Assembly (NCBI GenBank): GCA_023451375.1
Contig: JAEXZS010000033.1
Coordinates: 1-39,509 of the forward strand
Length of the DNA: 39,509 nt
DNA from: Pseudomonadota bacterium
GTDB taxonomy: Bacteria; Pseudomonadota; Alphaproteobacteria; Caulobacterales; Caulobacteraceae
Reading direction: 5' to 3'
This document shows, one piece after another, positions 7,985 through 16,600 of the stretch; position 1 is the stretch's first letter, and each line of letters opens with the position of its first letter. The position numbers were made by a program, and so were the translations under genes. The notes under the pieces are model-generated. The model did no database searches, was not told the origin of the DNA, and worked only from the letters and a program-made list of their open reading frames with translations.

Positions 7985-8191
7985 ATGGAAACCCCCGTCA
8001 AGAACCGCCTCTCCGGCTCCCCCGACCAGCCGACCAGCCGCAAGTCCTTCCGGATCGTGGTGGCGGTGATCGCCTTCATCCTGCTGGCCGGCGCCGCCCT
8101 GCTGGCCTACGCGGCGCTCAACGCGGACGATCCGCCCCGGCCGCAGCCGCAAGCCGGCGAACGGCACCCGGCCGAAGGTCCGGTGATGTAG
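7985..8191 (+). CDS. Small single-pass membrane protein
   Basis: The product has 68 residues. A polar basic start (METPVKNRLSGSPDQPTSRK) is followed by one strong transmembrane helix (FRIVVAVIAFILLAGAALLA) and a short proline-rich tail (DDPPRPQPQAGERHPAEG). The start at ATG 7985 has no strong Shine-Dalgarno; an upstream in-frame ATG at 7958 would add nine residues of no recognisable character. It is not assigned to a family. It follows the PLP-enzyme gene by about 107 bases on the same strand and could be read with it. Confidence 0.6.
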   Translation: METPVKNRLSGSPDQPTSRKSFRIVVAVIAFILLAGAALLAYAALNADDPPRPQPQAGERHPAEGPVM

Positions 8192-8365
8192 GTCGGTGCG
8201 CGGTCGGTTCCCGACCGCCTTGGTCGTTCTGATGTTGCGGACGCGCCATTCGATGCGCGACATGATCCACCTCACAGTTTCAGAGCGAGGTATGAACAAC
8301 CTGGCGCTGATCGACAGGCGCAGGCCCGTGACGCCCAAAGCGTCCTTGCCCGGTATCGCCGCCTG

Positions 8366-8393
8366 CTATATGCGCCATATGCATATCGTATAG
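8366..8393 (+). promoter_or_regulatory. AT-rich palindromic site upstream of the ParD-like/map pair (putative operator)
   Basis: A 28-bp AT-rich patch in an otherwise very GC-rich stretch begins CTATATGC, has CATATGCATAT in the middle and ends CGTATAG, so its ends are inverted repeats of each other and the centre is itself palindromic. It lies 13 bases before the ATG of a ribbon-helix-helix protein. That is where antitoxin-type repressors bind to control their own operon. It may also contain the -10 element. Confidence 0.45.
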
Positions 8394-8406
8394 TCGGAGC
8401 GGCCCC

Positions 8407-8625
8407 ATGGGCATCGTCAACATCGAGGATGAGCTGCACGAGCAGTTGCGGCGGGCGAGCCGGGCGTCGTGCCGGTCGATCAACGGACAGGCGGCGTTCT
8501 GGATCAGGATCGGCATGCTGGGCGAGCTGAACCCCGGCCTGACCTTCCAGGAGCTGGCGGCGCGGGAGCTGAAGGCGGCGGGGGTGGAAGCGCCCGGCCC
8601 CGCCTCTGGATGGGCCGCCGCGTGA
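8407..8625 (+). CDS. ParD-like (PF11903-type) ribbon-helix-helix protein
   Basis: This 72-residue protein opens with MGIVNIEDELHEQLRRASRA (the strand and first helix of an RHH fold), followed by SCRSINGQAAFWIRIGMLGE and then LNPGLTFQELAAREL. The 'RSINxQAxFWIxIGMLxELNP' signature is that of the ParD-like antitoxin family. The last 16 bases overlap the start of map, so the two are translationally coupled, and a palindromic AT-rich site lies directly upstream. No ParE- or RelE-type toxin is adjacent; the only partner is a methionine aminopeptidase. A DNA-binding autoregulator role is inferred from the fold and position. Confidence 0.85.
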   Translation: MGIVNIEDELHEQLRRASRASCRSINGQAAFWIRIGMLGELNPGLTFQELAARELKAAGVEAPGPASGWAAA

Positions 8626-9392
8626 CCAAGACGCCGGAGGAGGTCGCGCTGATGGCGGAGGCGGGGCGGCTGCTGGCCTCGGTGTTCGCGCACCTGGACG
8701 GGCTGGCGCTGGCGGGGATGAGCACGCTGGAGATCAACGACCGGGTCGAGGCCTTCATCGTCGACGAACTGGGCGCGCGGCCGGCCAGCAAGGGGCAGTA
8801 CGGCTACGGCTTCGTGCTGAACAGTTCGCGGAACGCGGTGGTCTGCCACGGCGTGCCGTCGAAGGACGAGGTGCTGCGCGGCGGCGACATCGTCAACCTG
8901 GACATCACCCTGGAGAAGAACGGCTTCATCGCCGATTCCAGCAAGACCTATCTGATCGGGGACGTGGCGGCGCCGGCGCGGCGGCTGGTGCGGGCGACCT
9001 ATGAGGCGATGTGGAAGGGCATCCGCGCGGTGCGGCCGGGCGCGACTTTGGGCGACGTCGGCTTCGCCATCGAGCGGCACGCGAAGACGCGCGGCTATTC
9101 GGTGGTGCGGGACTATTGCGGCCACGGCATCGGGCGCGAGATGCACGAGGCGCCGCAGGTGCTGCATTTCGGCCGGCCGGGGACGGGGCTGAGGCTGCGC
9201 GAGGGCATGGTCTTCACCATCGAGCCGATGCTGAACGAGGGCCGCCGCACGGTGCGGACCGAGGACGACGGCTGGACGGTGGTCACCGGGGACGGGAAGC
9301 TGTCGGCGCAGTTCGAGCATACGGTGGCGGTGACGCGGGACGGCGTGCGGGTGCTGACCCTGCGGCCGGACGAGGGGCGGCGGGCGGCATGA
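8610..9392 (+). CDS. map: Type I methionine aminopeptidase (ParD-linked copy)
   Basis: MetAP removes the initiator methionine from nascent proteins. The 260-residue product has all metal ligands of the pita-bread fold: D98 (VNLDIT), D109 (IADSSKTY), H172 (CGHGIGREMHE), E205 (FTIEPML) and E236 (QFEHTVAV), plus the substrate-binding H80 (VVCHGVPS). ATG 8610 overlaps the ParD-like stop by 16 bases. A GTG at 8622 in the same frame would give a 4-base GTGA overlap and remove only four residues. The stop overlaps the racemase start (ATGA). The C-terminus is an ordinary MetAP end with a short basic tail. It may be a second map gene rather than the essential housekeeping one; this cannot be told from the window. 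Confidence 0.92.
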   Translation: MGRRVTKTPEEVALMAEAGRLLASVFAHLDGLALAGMSTLEINDRVEAFIVDELGARPASKGQYGYGFVLNSSRNAVVCHGVPSKDEVLRGGDIVNLDITLEKNGFIADSSKTYLIGDVAAPARRLVRATYEAMWKGIRAVRPGATLGDVGFAIERHAKTRGYSVVRDYCGHGIGREMHEAPQVLHFGRPGTGLRLREGMVFTIEPMLNEGRRTVRTEDDGWTVVTGDGKLSAQFEHTVAVTRDGVRVLTLRPDEGRRAA

Positions 9393-10075
9393 AGGTTCTG
9401 GGGGTGCTGGGCGGCATGGGGCCGGCGGCGACGGTGGCCTTCCTGGCGCGGGTGCAGGCGCTGACGCCGGCGGAAGGCGACGCGGATCACATCCGGGTGG
9501 TGATGGACCTGAATCCGCAAGTTCCGGATCGCAACACGCGGGCCGGCGAGGCCGAGGCGGTGCTGGGCGCGATGGCGGCGCGGCTGAAGGTCGCGGGGGC
9601 GCAGGTGCTGGCCATGCCGTGCAACACCGCCCATGCGCAGGCGGCGGGGATCCGCGAGGCGGGCCTGCCCTTCATCGACATGGTCGAGGCGACGGCGGAC
9701 GCGGCCGTTCGGGACGGCGCGCGGCGCATCGGCGTCCTGGCGACGCCCGGCGGGGAGCGGCTGTACGCGGCGGCGCTGGACCGGCGCGGGGCCGAGGCGG
9801 TGCTGCTGGCGGGGGCGGATCGGGCGGCCTTCATGGCCCTGGTCTACGGCGTGAAGCGCGGCGAGGTCGGCGCGGAAGCACGGGCCGGAATGGCGCGGCT
9901 GGCGCACGCGCTGGCCGGAGCGCTGGCCGGAGCGGGGGGCGGGGCGGGCGCCGAGGCGCTGATCGCCGGCTGCACAGAGGTCCCGCTGCTGCTGGACGCC
10001 GAGGCGGCGCCGCTGCCCCTGACGGACTCGGCCGAGGTGCTGGCGCAAGCGTGCGTGGAAGCCTGTCGGGGCTGA
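9389..10075 (+). CDS. Aspartate/glutamate racemase family protein
   Basis: This 228-residue cofactor-independent racemase family member starts MKVLGVLGGMGPAAT, typical of aspartate racemases (RacD/YgeA type). The two catalytic cysteines are present: C78 in AMPCNTAH and C195 in AGCTEVPLL. It would interconvert D- and L-forms of an acidic amino acid, or act on a related substrate, in the cytoplasm. The ATG overlaps the map stop by ATGA, so it sits in the same message as the ParD-like and map genes. A GC-rich alanine/glycine stretch near residues 172-190 is a lineage-specific loop. Confidence 0.88.
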   Translation: MKVLGVLGGMGPAATVAFLARVQALTPAEGDADHIRVVMDLNPQVPDRNTRAGEAEAVLGAMAARLKVAGAQVLAMPCNTAHAQAAGIREAGLPFIDMVEATADAAVRDGARRIGVLATPGGERLYAAALDRRGAEAVLLAGADRAAFMALVYGVKRGEVGAEARAGMARLAHALAGALAGAGGGAGAEALIAGCTEVPLLLDAEAAPLPLTDSAEVLAQACVEACRG

Positions 10076-10117
10076 AGCGGGCTTGCCGGGGACCGTTCGC
10101 CTGCCTAGTCATGCGCG

Positions 10118-11056
10118 GTGAACAGACAATCCCTCATCATCGATTGCGACCCCGGCGTGGACGACGCCGTGGCCCTGCTGCTGGCCTTCGCGGCGCCCTC
10201 GCTGGAGGCGCTGGCGGTGACCACCGTCGCGGGCAACGTCCCCGGCCGCCTGACCCAGCGCAATGCGCGCATGATTCGCCAGATCGCCGGGCGCGAGGAC
10301 GTGCCGGTCTTCGGCGGGGCCGAGCGGCCGATGAAGCGGCCGCCGGCCGGGGCGGGCGAGTTCCACGGGCCGGAGGGGCTGGGCGACCTGGAGCCGTTCG
10401 AGCCGGCGGGCATCATCGGCGACGGCCCGGCGGCCAACGCCATCGTCGACCTGGTCATGCGCCGGCCGGAGAAGTCGGTGGCGCTCGCCATGCTGGGCCC
10501 GCTGACCAACCTGGCGCTGGCGCTGCGGCGCGAGCCCCGGCTGGCCGAACGGCTGGGGCCGGTGGCGATCATGGGCGGGGCGCGCTCGGAAGGCGGCAAC
10601 ATCACGCCCTCGGCCGAGTTCAACATCTGGGCCGATCCGGAGGCCGCGGCGGTGGTGTTCGCCTCGGGCTGCGGGGTGGTCGCCTTCGGCCTGGACGCGA
10701 CCCACCAGGTGCGGGCCACCGAGGCGCGCATCCGGACGATCGAGGCGGCGGGGTCCGAATCGGCGCGGACGGCGGCTTCCATGCTGCGCTTCTCGCAGCG
10801 GATCGAGCGCGAGATCGTCGGCTGGGAGGCCGCGCCGCTGCATGACGCCTGTCCGATCGCCTGGCTGATGCGGCCGGACCTGTTCGAGCTGAGGCCCTGC
10901 CGGATCGAGGTCGAGACCCAGTCCGAGCTGACGCGCGGCCACACGGCGGTGGAGTTCCGGGTCGATCCGGCGGCCGCGCGACACCGTTGGGCGGTGAAGG
11001 CGGACGGCCAGGGCGTGTTCGACCTGATCGCCGAGACGCTCGAGGGCGCGGCTTGA
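10118..11056 (+). CDS. Inosine/uridine-preferring nucleoside hydrolase
   Basis: The enzyme hydrolyses the N-glycosidic bond of ribonucleosides to base and ribose. The 312-residue protein has the calcium-binding aspartate cluster DCDPGVDDAVAL at residues 9-20, ALAMLGPLTNLALAL, and a conserved FNIWADPEAA loop near residue 170, with a C-terminal HDACPIAWL containing the catalytic-site His/Asp pair. The start is GTG 10118; an ATG seven bases before is out of frame. Its stop shares bases with the TTG of the ribokinase gene (TTGA). The pairing suggests that ribose released here is phosphorylated at once. Confidence 0.93.
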   Translation: MNRQSLIIDCDPGVDDAVALLLAFAAPSLEALAVTTVAGNVPGRLTQRNARMIRQIAGREDVPVFGGAERPMKRPPAGAGEFHGPEGLGDLEPFEPAGIIGDGPAANAIVDLVMRRPEKSVALAMLGPLTNLALALRREPRLAERLGPVAIMGGARSEGGNITPSAEFNIWADPEAAAVVFASGCGVVAFGLDATHQVRATEARIRTIEAAGSESARTAASMLRFSQRIEREIVGWEAAPLHDACPIAWLMRPDLFELRPCRIEVETQSELTRGHTAVEFRVDPAAARHRWAVKADGQGVFDLIAETLEGAA

Positions 11057-11913
11057 GGATCACCGTCGTCGGGTCGATCAACCTGGACTTCGTGGCCCGC
11101 GCCTCGCACCTGCCGGCGCCGGGCGAGACGGTGACGGGCGCGACCCTGTCCCGCCACCCCGGGGGCAAGGGCGCCAACCAGGCCCTCGCCCTGAAGAAGA
11201 TGGCCGCCGAGAAGCTGGGCGCCGAGGTCTGTCTGATCGGCCGGGTCGGGAACGACGCCCTGGCCGGAGAGGCGCTGGCGATGATGGAGCCGTACGGCGT
11301 CGACCTGTCGGGAGTGAAGGTCGATGTCGCCGCCCCCACCGGGGTGGCGCTGATCACCGTCGATGGGTCGGGCGAGAACCAGATCACCGTCGCGGCCGGG
11401 GCCAATCACATGGTCACGCCCGAACAGCTGCCGCAGCGGATCGAGGGCGCGCTGATCGTGCAGCTGGAGCTGCCGATCGAGACGGTCGAGGCGGCGGTGG
11501 GCCGCGCGACCGGCTTCGTCTGCGCCAATCTGGCCCCGGCCGCGCCGGTGTCGGAGCGGTTGCTGCGCCGCGCCGACCTGATCGTGGTCAACGAGACCGA
11601 GGCCGCCTTCTACGGCGAGGGCCTGCACCGGGGCGGCGGCCGGGTGGTGGTGACCAAGGGGGCCAAGGGCGCCGCCATGTACCAGCGCGGCGTCGAAATG
11701 GCCTGGGCCGCCCCGCCCGCTGTCGAGGCGGTCGACGCGACGGGGGCGGGGGACGCCTTCGTCGGCGCCGTCGTCGTGGCCCTGCTGGAGGGCATGGCGC
11801 CGGACGCGGCCCTGCGCTTCGCCTGCGCCGCCGGAGCCGTCGCGGCCACGCGCCCCGGCGCGCAGTCCTCCCTGCCCGAACGGGCGGAGGTCGAGGGCAT
11901 GCTGACGAGTTGA
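11053..11913 (+). CDS. rbsK: Ribokinase
   Basis: This PfkB-family sugar kinase has 286 residues and begins at TTG 11053 (RITVVGSINLDFVARASHLP) with a TTGA overlap to the nucleoside hydrolase. Signature 1 is HPGGKGANQALA, signature 2 is VDATGAGDAFVGA with the catalytic Asp of GAGD. The N-terminal GSINLD substrate-binding stretch is typical of RbsK. It converts D-ribose to ribose-5-phosphate. No ribose transporter (rbsABC) is nearby, so the ribose probably comes from intracellular nucleosides. The insertion KMAAEKLGAE near residues 48-58 is slightly longer than in enteric RbsK. Confidence 0.93.
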   Translation: MRITVVGSINLDFVARASHLPAPGETVTGATLSRHPGGKGANQALALKKMAAEKLGAEVCLIGRVGNDALAGEALAMMEPYGVDLSGVKVDVAAPTGVALITVDGSGENQITVAAGANHMVTPEQLPQRIEGALIVQLELPIETVEAAVGRATGFVCANLAPAAPVSERLLRRADLIVVNETEAAFYGEGLHRGGGRVVVTKGAKGAAMYQRGVEMAWAAPPAVEAVDATGAGDAFVGAVVVALLEGMAPDAALRFACAAGAVAATRPGAQSSLPERAEVEGMLTS

Positions 11914-11955
11914 CAATGTCGCCCTGTCACAGTCCGATCGCACCCGAGAGTTGCG

Positions 11956-13233
11956 GTGAGACGAAGGATGCTGACGCGAAGGTTTCTGGGTCTGTCAGTG
12001 GCGGCGACGGCGGGCCTCGCGGCCATGCCCACGCCGGCCCAGGAGACGCTGACGGCGGAAGAGCGATTTCGCGTTGAAGGCCGCTATCTGCCGCAATATC
12101 TGGAGTTGAAGGTTAAGGCGGCGGTGGGCGACGAGTCGGCCCTGGCGCTTCTGCCGCAGTTCGCGGCCTTCCTGGGCGACGAGCGCACCGCCATCGGCAG
12201 CCAGGAACGCGAGCGGCCTCTGGATCTGACACTGCCGGACCTGGCCGATGCGGAAAGCCGGGACGCGCTGGACGTCATCGTCGAGGCGGCGACCGACCGG
12301 CAGATCGTCATCCTGAACGAGGCGCACAACATATCCGGGCATCGAGGCTTCGCCGCCCGCGTCATGCGGGCGCTGAGGCCGTTGGGCTTCGACACCCTGG
12401 CGGCCGAGACCTTCAACCCCCGGACGCCGGCATTCCGTTCCGGGGTCTGGGCGTACCGTGAAGGCGCGCCCTTCCGCCAGGCGCTGGGCTATTACACCGC
12501 TGACCCGGTTTTCGCGGAGATGGTCAGGGAGGCGGCGAGCCTGGGCTATGGCTTCGCCGACTACGAACAGCGTGACGATCAGAGCGCGCCCGCAGATGCG
12601 AGCGGAGAGGAGCGCGTCGTCGCGCGCGAGACCGCCCAGGCGGCGAACCTGATCGAGAATGTGCTGAAGTCTCGTCCCGACGCGCGCCTCTTCATCCTGT
12701 GCGGCTACAATCATGTCCTGGAGGCGGAGGGATGGGGCGGGCTATGGTTCGCGGGGCGGCTCAAGGCCGCGACCGGGATCGATCCGCTGACCATCGATCA
12801 GTCCGGCAACTGGCCGGGAACCCGACCTGAAACCGACAGCCCGCAGGTGGCGGCGGTGTTGCGACGGTTCGCGCCCACCGCGCCGATCGTGGTGTGGCGC
12901 GACGGGACAATCTTCGCCAATCGTATCTATGACGGCAAGACCGACCTGAGCGTCTTTCATCCGCGACTGCCGCGTGTCGCCGGGCGGCCGGGCTGGCTGG
13001 CGGCCGACCCGGTGCGCCGGCCCGTGGAGGTCGCGACGCCGCCTTTCGACGGACCCACACTGCTTCAGGCCCTGCATATTGACGAGGGGCCGGGCATTCC
13101 GGCGGACCATCTTCTTCTGGAGCCGGGACAAGAGCGGGCCACCCTGATGCTGCGTCCCGGACGGTACTTCGTGCGGCTTGAGACGACGCGCGGCATCGAA
13201 CCCGCGTTCGGGTCGCTGACTGTTCGGGCCTGA
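11956..13233 (+). CDS. Tat-exported protein with ChaN/EreA-like domain
   Basis: The 425-residue protein begins RRRMLTRRFLGLSVAATAGL and ends its signal at PTPAQ, a twin-arginine signal (RRFLG) with a likely cut after AQ. GTG 11956 is the longest start; ATG 11968 keeps the Tat motif too. The main domain (about residues 95-280) has IVILNEAHNISGHRGFAARV and LAAETFNPRTPAF, followed by FILCGYNHVL. Paired 'E-A-H' and 'G-Y-N-H' motifs are reminiscent of the haem-binding ChaN/erythromycin-esterase/Tiki superfamily. The last 70 residues look like a small beta domain (LMLRPGRYFVRLETTRG). Function is not known. A folded, cofactor-bearing periplasmic protein would explain Tat export. Confidence 0.65.
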   Translation: MRRRMLTRRFLGLSVAATAGLAAMPTPAQETLTAEERFRVEGRYLPQYLELKVKAAVGDESALALLPQFAAFLGDERTAIGSQERERPLDLTLPDLADAESRDALDVIVEAATDRQIVILNEAHNISGHRGFAARVMRALRPLGFDTLAAETFNPRTPAFRSGVWAYREGAPFRQALGYYTADPVFAEMVREAASLGYGFADYEQRDDQSAPADASGEERVVARETAQAANLIENVLKSRPDARLFILCGYNHVLEAEGWGGLWFAGRLKAATGIDPLTIDQSGNWPGTRPETDSPQVAAVLRRFAPTAPIVVWRDGTIFANRIYDGKTDLSVFHPRLPRVAGRPGWLAADPVRRPVEVATPPFDGPTLLQALHIDEGPGIPADHLLLEPGQERATLMLRPGRYFVRLETTRGIEPAFGSLTVRA

Positions 13234-13632
13234 CGCCGACAGCCCGCTCGCCTTGACGGGTGGCGCCAACGCGGGCGCCCCATTCTGTGTTGGGAACGTC
13301 GGCCGGTGATCGCCGAGTTCGAGACCGGTGAATGGCTGCGCTACACCCTGACTTCGGCTGGGGCGGGCGAGCGGGCGGTGACGGTGGTCGGCGCCGGCGG
13401 CGGCAGGGTGTCGGTGTCGCTGAACGGCGGCAGGCCGATGGCGCTGGACCTGCCGGGCGGTGATGAACGTCACGAGATGACGACATCGCCCCTGCCTTTC
13501 CTGGCGGGGACCAACACCCTGATCCTGCGAGCCGAAGACTGCGCCGCCTGCCGGGTGGAAGGCCTGAAGGTCGCCGACCAGCCCGGCCGCCGCCGCGACG
13601 ACACGGCTTCAAGCTTTTCAACTGACAGGTGA
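13234..13632 (+). pseudogene. Carbohydrate-binding-module-like (CBM6/35 type) fragment
   Basis: From GTG 13306 a 108-residue frame reads AEFETGEWLRYTLTSAGAGE, then VSVSLNGGRPMALDLP and PLPFLAGTNTLILRAED, ending RVEGLKV. This is the sequence rhythm of a CBM6/CBM35 beta-sandwich (GEWxxYT, LxLxAgTNTLxL). Just upstream, in another frame (13232-13306), GANAGAPFCVGNVGR looks like the preceding 'NVG' part of the same domain, broken by a stop at 13307. No catalytic domain is attached and no signal peptide is seen. I read it as the 3' relic of a secreted glycosidase or binding protein with a frameshift. A small expressed protein starting at GTG 13306 cannot be excluded. Confidence 0.45.
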
Positions 13633-13699
13633 ATTTTAGTCTTGGCGCGCACTCATCCGCGTGCCAGCGTGACCCTCCTGTGACGGGAGTGGAGGAGTC

Positions 13700-16600
13700 A
13701 TGATGAAGTACGGGATCAGGGGAAGGGCGCGCTGGCTGGGCGCGGCCTCGGCGATCGGGCTGCTGGCCGCGGCCGGCGCGGCGACGGCGGAGGTGCCGAA
13801 CGACAACTTCAACCCCAACGCCCCGCCCGTCCTGGCCGACCCGGATGCGATCAACGGCATCGGCAACATCATCACCGACACCGGCGGCGGTTCGGTCGGC
13901 GTCTGCACCGGCAGCCTGATCAATCCCCGAACCGTGCTGTTCGCGGCGCACTGCGTCAACGACATCCCCGACTTCGCCTACGGCTCCATGGGCCTGAACG
14001 TGCCGATCAGCGTCGGCTTCAAGGGCGACGCCTTCGACGGCATCCTGAACTGGATCACCAGCGGCGACTACGCGACCAGCTATCTGGACCAGCACTACAA
14101 CATGAGCCGGGTCCTGTACGATCCGCGCTCGACCCAGGACGCGGTGGGCGGCGGCTTCTACGAGGCCGATGTCGCCCTGGGCGTGCTGGACTCGCCGGCC
14201 CGGGGCGTGCCGACCTGGGCCATGCTGTTCTCGCCGCTGACCGGCGAGGAGGACCGGCACGTCATCACCGGCGGCTATGGCCGCAGCGGAACCGGCTCCT
14301 TGGGCGACGTCCAGGGCATCGATTTCCGCCGTCGCGCGGCCGAGAACATGATCGGCGCCCTGGCCTCGCTGGACGACATCGACCTGTTCCTGTTCGGCGA
14401 CGGCGCGCAGGGGGGGCTGGGCCAGAACCTCTATCTGGTGGACTTCGACGATCCGGCTGGAAGGGCGACGTTCGACTTCAACATCTTCGGCGACGACGTG
14501 GCCCTGCCCAACGAAGGCATGACGGCCGGGGGCGATTCCGGCGGCCCGCTGATCCTGGACCGCGCCTTCGACATGCCGGTGATCGCGGCCGTGCTGTCGC
14601 TGGGCACCCGCTACTTCAACGGCCAGCCGGCGGCCAGCTACGGCACGACGGCCGGGTATCAGCCGCTCTATCTCTTCACGGACTGGATCGTCGCCAACAA
14701 TCCCTACAAGTACGTGACCACCACCGGCGGCGACGGCGACTGGTTCGACGCCGGCCACTGGGTCCAGATGATGGACCCCAACTACAAGATCATCGACGCG
14801 GACGGGAACCTGGTCACCGGCCTGCCCGACACGCCGGCCGAAGGCGTGGATTCGCGCGGCGGCGAATGGGGCAGCATCTGCTTCTTTGACGACTGCGTGG
14901 ATGCCAGCGAACTGGCCGAGTACAATCACGCCCGGGAAGACGCCCAAGGGGCCGGCGCGTCGGCGGGCGGCTCCCAGACCGCCGGGGGGCGGACCAACGT
15001 CGATCTGTCCGCCGCCATCGAGGGCCGTTTGGTCGCCGGCGGACAGCCGGGGAATTCGCGCGGGTCGGGCGTCGACGTCCGCCACGAGGCCTCCGCCGTC
15101 GGTTCGGCGCCCGGCGCGAACCTGCCGTTCGAGATCATTCCCGGCGGGCCCGGCTCGACCGACTTCGTGCCCTACAACGTGCAGGGCGACGTGTTCGAAG
15201 GCGAGAATCCGGCGTTCTACGACGTCAGCCTGACGTCGGCGGGCACGACGACGCTGAACGACGTCGCCATCATCGACCGGCTGACGATCGGGGCGACGGG
15301 CGCCGTGCTGGACATCGGCGCGGACGGCCTGCTGTTCGCCGAGAACGATGTGAACGTGTGGGCGGGCGGCCTGAACGTCGACGGCGCGCTGCTGACCTAC
15401 GAGATGTTGCTGACCGGCGGCGTGCTCAGCGGAACGGGCGTGGTGGACGCGACGGTGCTGACCTCGATAATGGGATCCATCGCCCCCGGCGGCCAGGAAG
15501 AGATCGGCGAGCTGACTCTGCTGAGCGACCTGATCCTATCTTCGGGCTCGCGCCTGTTCATCGACATCGGCGGTGAGGAATCGGATCGGCTGACGGTGCT
15601 GGCCGACGACTTCGAGGGCACTGCGGGGATCGCTTCCCTGGGCGGCCTGCTGGGGCTGAACTTCGTCAGCGCGCCGCGCTTCGGCCAAGCCTACACCGTC
15701 CTGACCGCGGAGGGCGGAATCGACGGCCAGTTCGACGCCGTGACCGACATCTCCGGGGTGCTTTATCCGGTGCTGAGCTATACGGCCGACAGCGTCGACG
15801 TTGAAATCGAGGCGGCGTCCTACTTGGACTTCATCAACCCCGCCTCGCCGGCCCAGCGCACGCTGGGCGGCATCCTCGACGCGGCGCGGGCGACCCGGTA
15901 CGAGGCGCTGGGCGACGTCTACGCCCAGACCGACCTGCTGGAAGGCGAGCCGCTGGAGATCGGGCTGGAGAGCCTGTCGCCCTTCGGCGCCCACTCGGGC
16001 CTGACCCTGCTCAGCGGCCAGACCGAAGCCCTGCGCGCGGTCATCGACGACCGCATCAGCCTGGACCGCTCGGGCGGCGCGCCCGAGGGCCTGACCCTGA
16101 TCGGCTCGGGAATCCAGGTGGCGTCCATCGATCCGGCCGCCACGGCCGCGGCCGCCGGCATGGCGGCGCGGCAGGCGCAGGATGCGCGATGGGGCGGCTG
16201 GAAGCGCGGGGTCTCGGCCTTCATGGGCGCGGGCGCCATCGAGGGCGAGGCGGCGCAACTGCGCGGAACCCTGGCCGACCGGCGCACGGACGACCAGAGC
16301 GGCTGGTACGTGGTCGGCGGCGTGGAGCGGACCCTGGACGGCAAGACCCTGGGCGCCAGCCTGGCCTATGCGCAGGGCGACTCGGACTTCGCCGAGGGCC
16401 TGAGCACGGCCGAGACCAAGACCGTCCAGGCGACGCTGTATGGCGTGGCGGACCTGCCCTACGGCGCCTATCTGGGCGCCAAGGTCGGCTATGCGGCGGC
16501 CGATCTCGACACGGAGCGGTCGTTCTCCATCGGGGATGCGGCCTTCCGCGCGGACGGCTCCACGGACGGCAAGGTCGTCAGCGGCGGCGCCGAGTTGGGC

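Noticed and set aside
8196..8393. 65-residue plus-strand frame before the ParD-like gene
   Set aside because: No ribosome-binding site, no recognisable motif, and it ends inside the palindromic AT-rich site; better explained as a regulatory interval.
12761..15085. 774-codon minus-strand frame opposite the Tat protein and the autotransporter
   Set aside because: Composition is Arg/Pro/Ala-rich without motifs and it spans two well-supported plus-strand genes.
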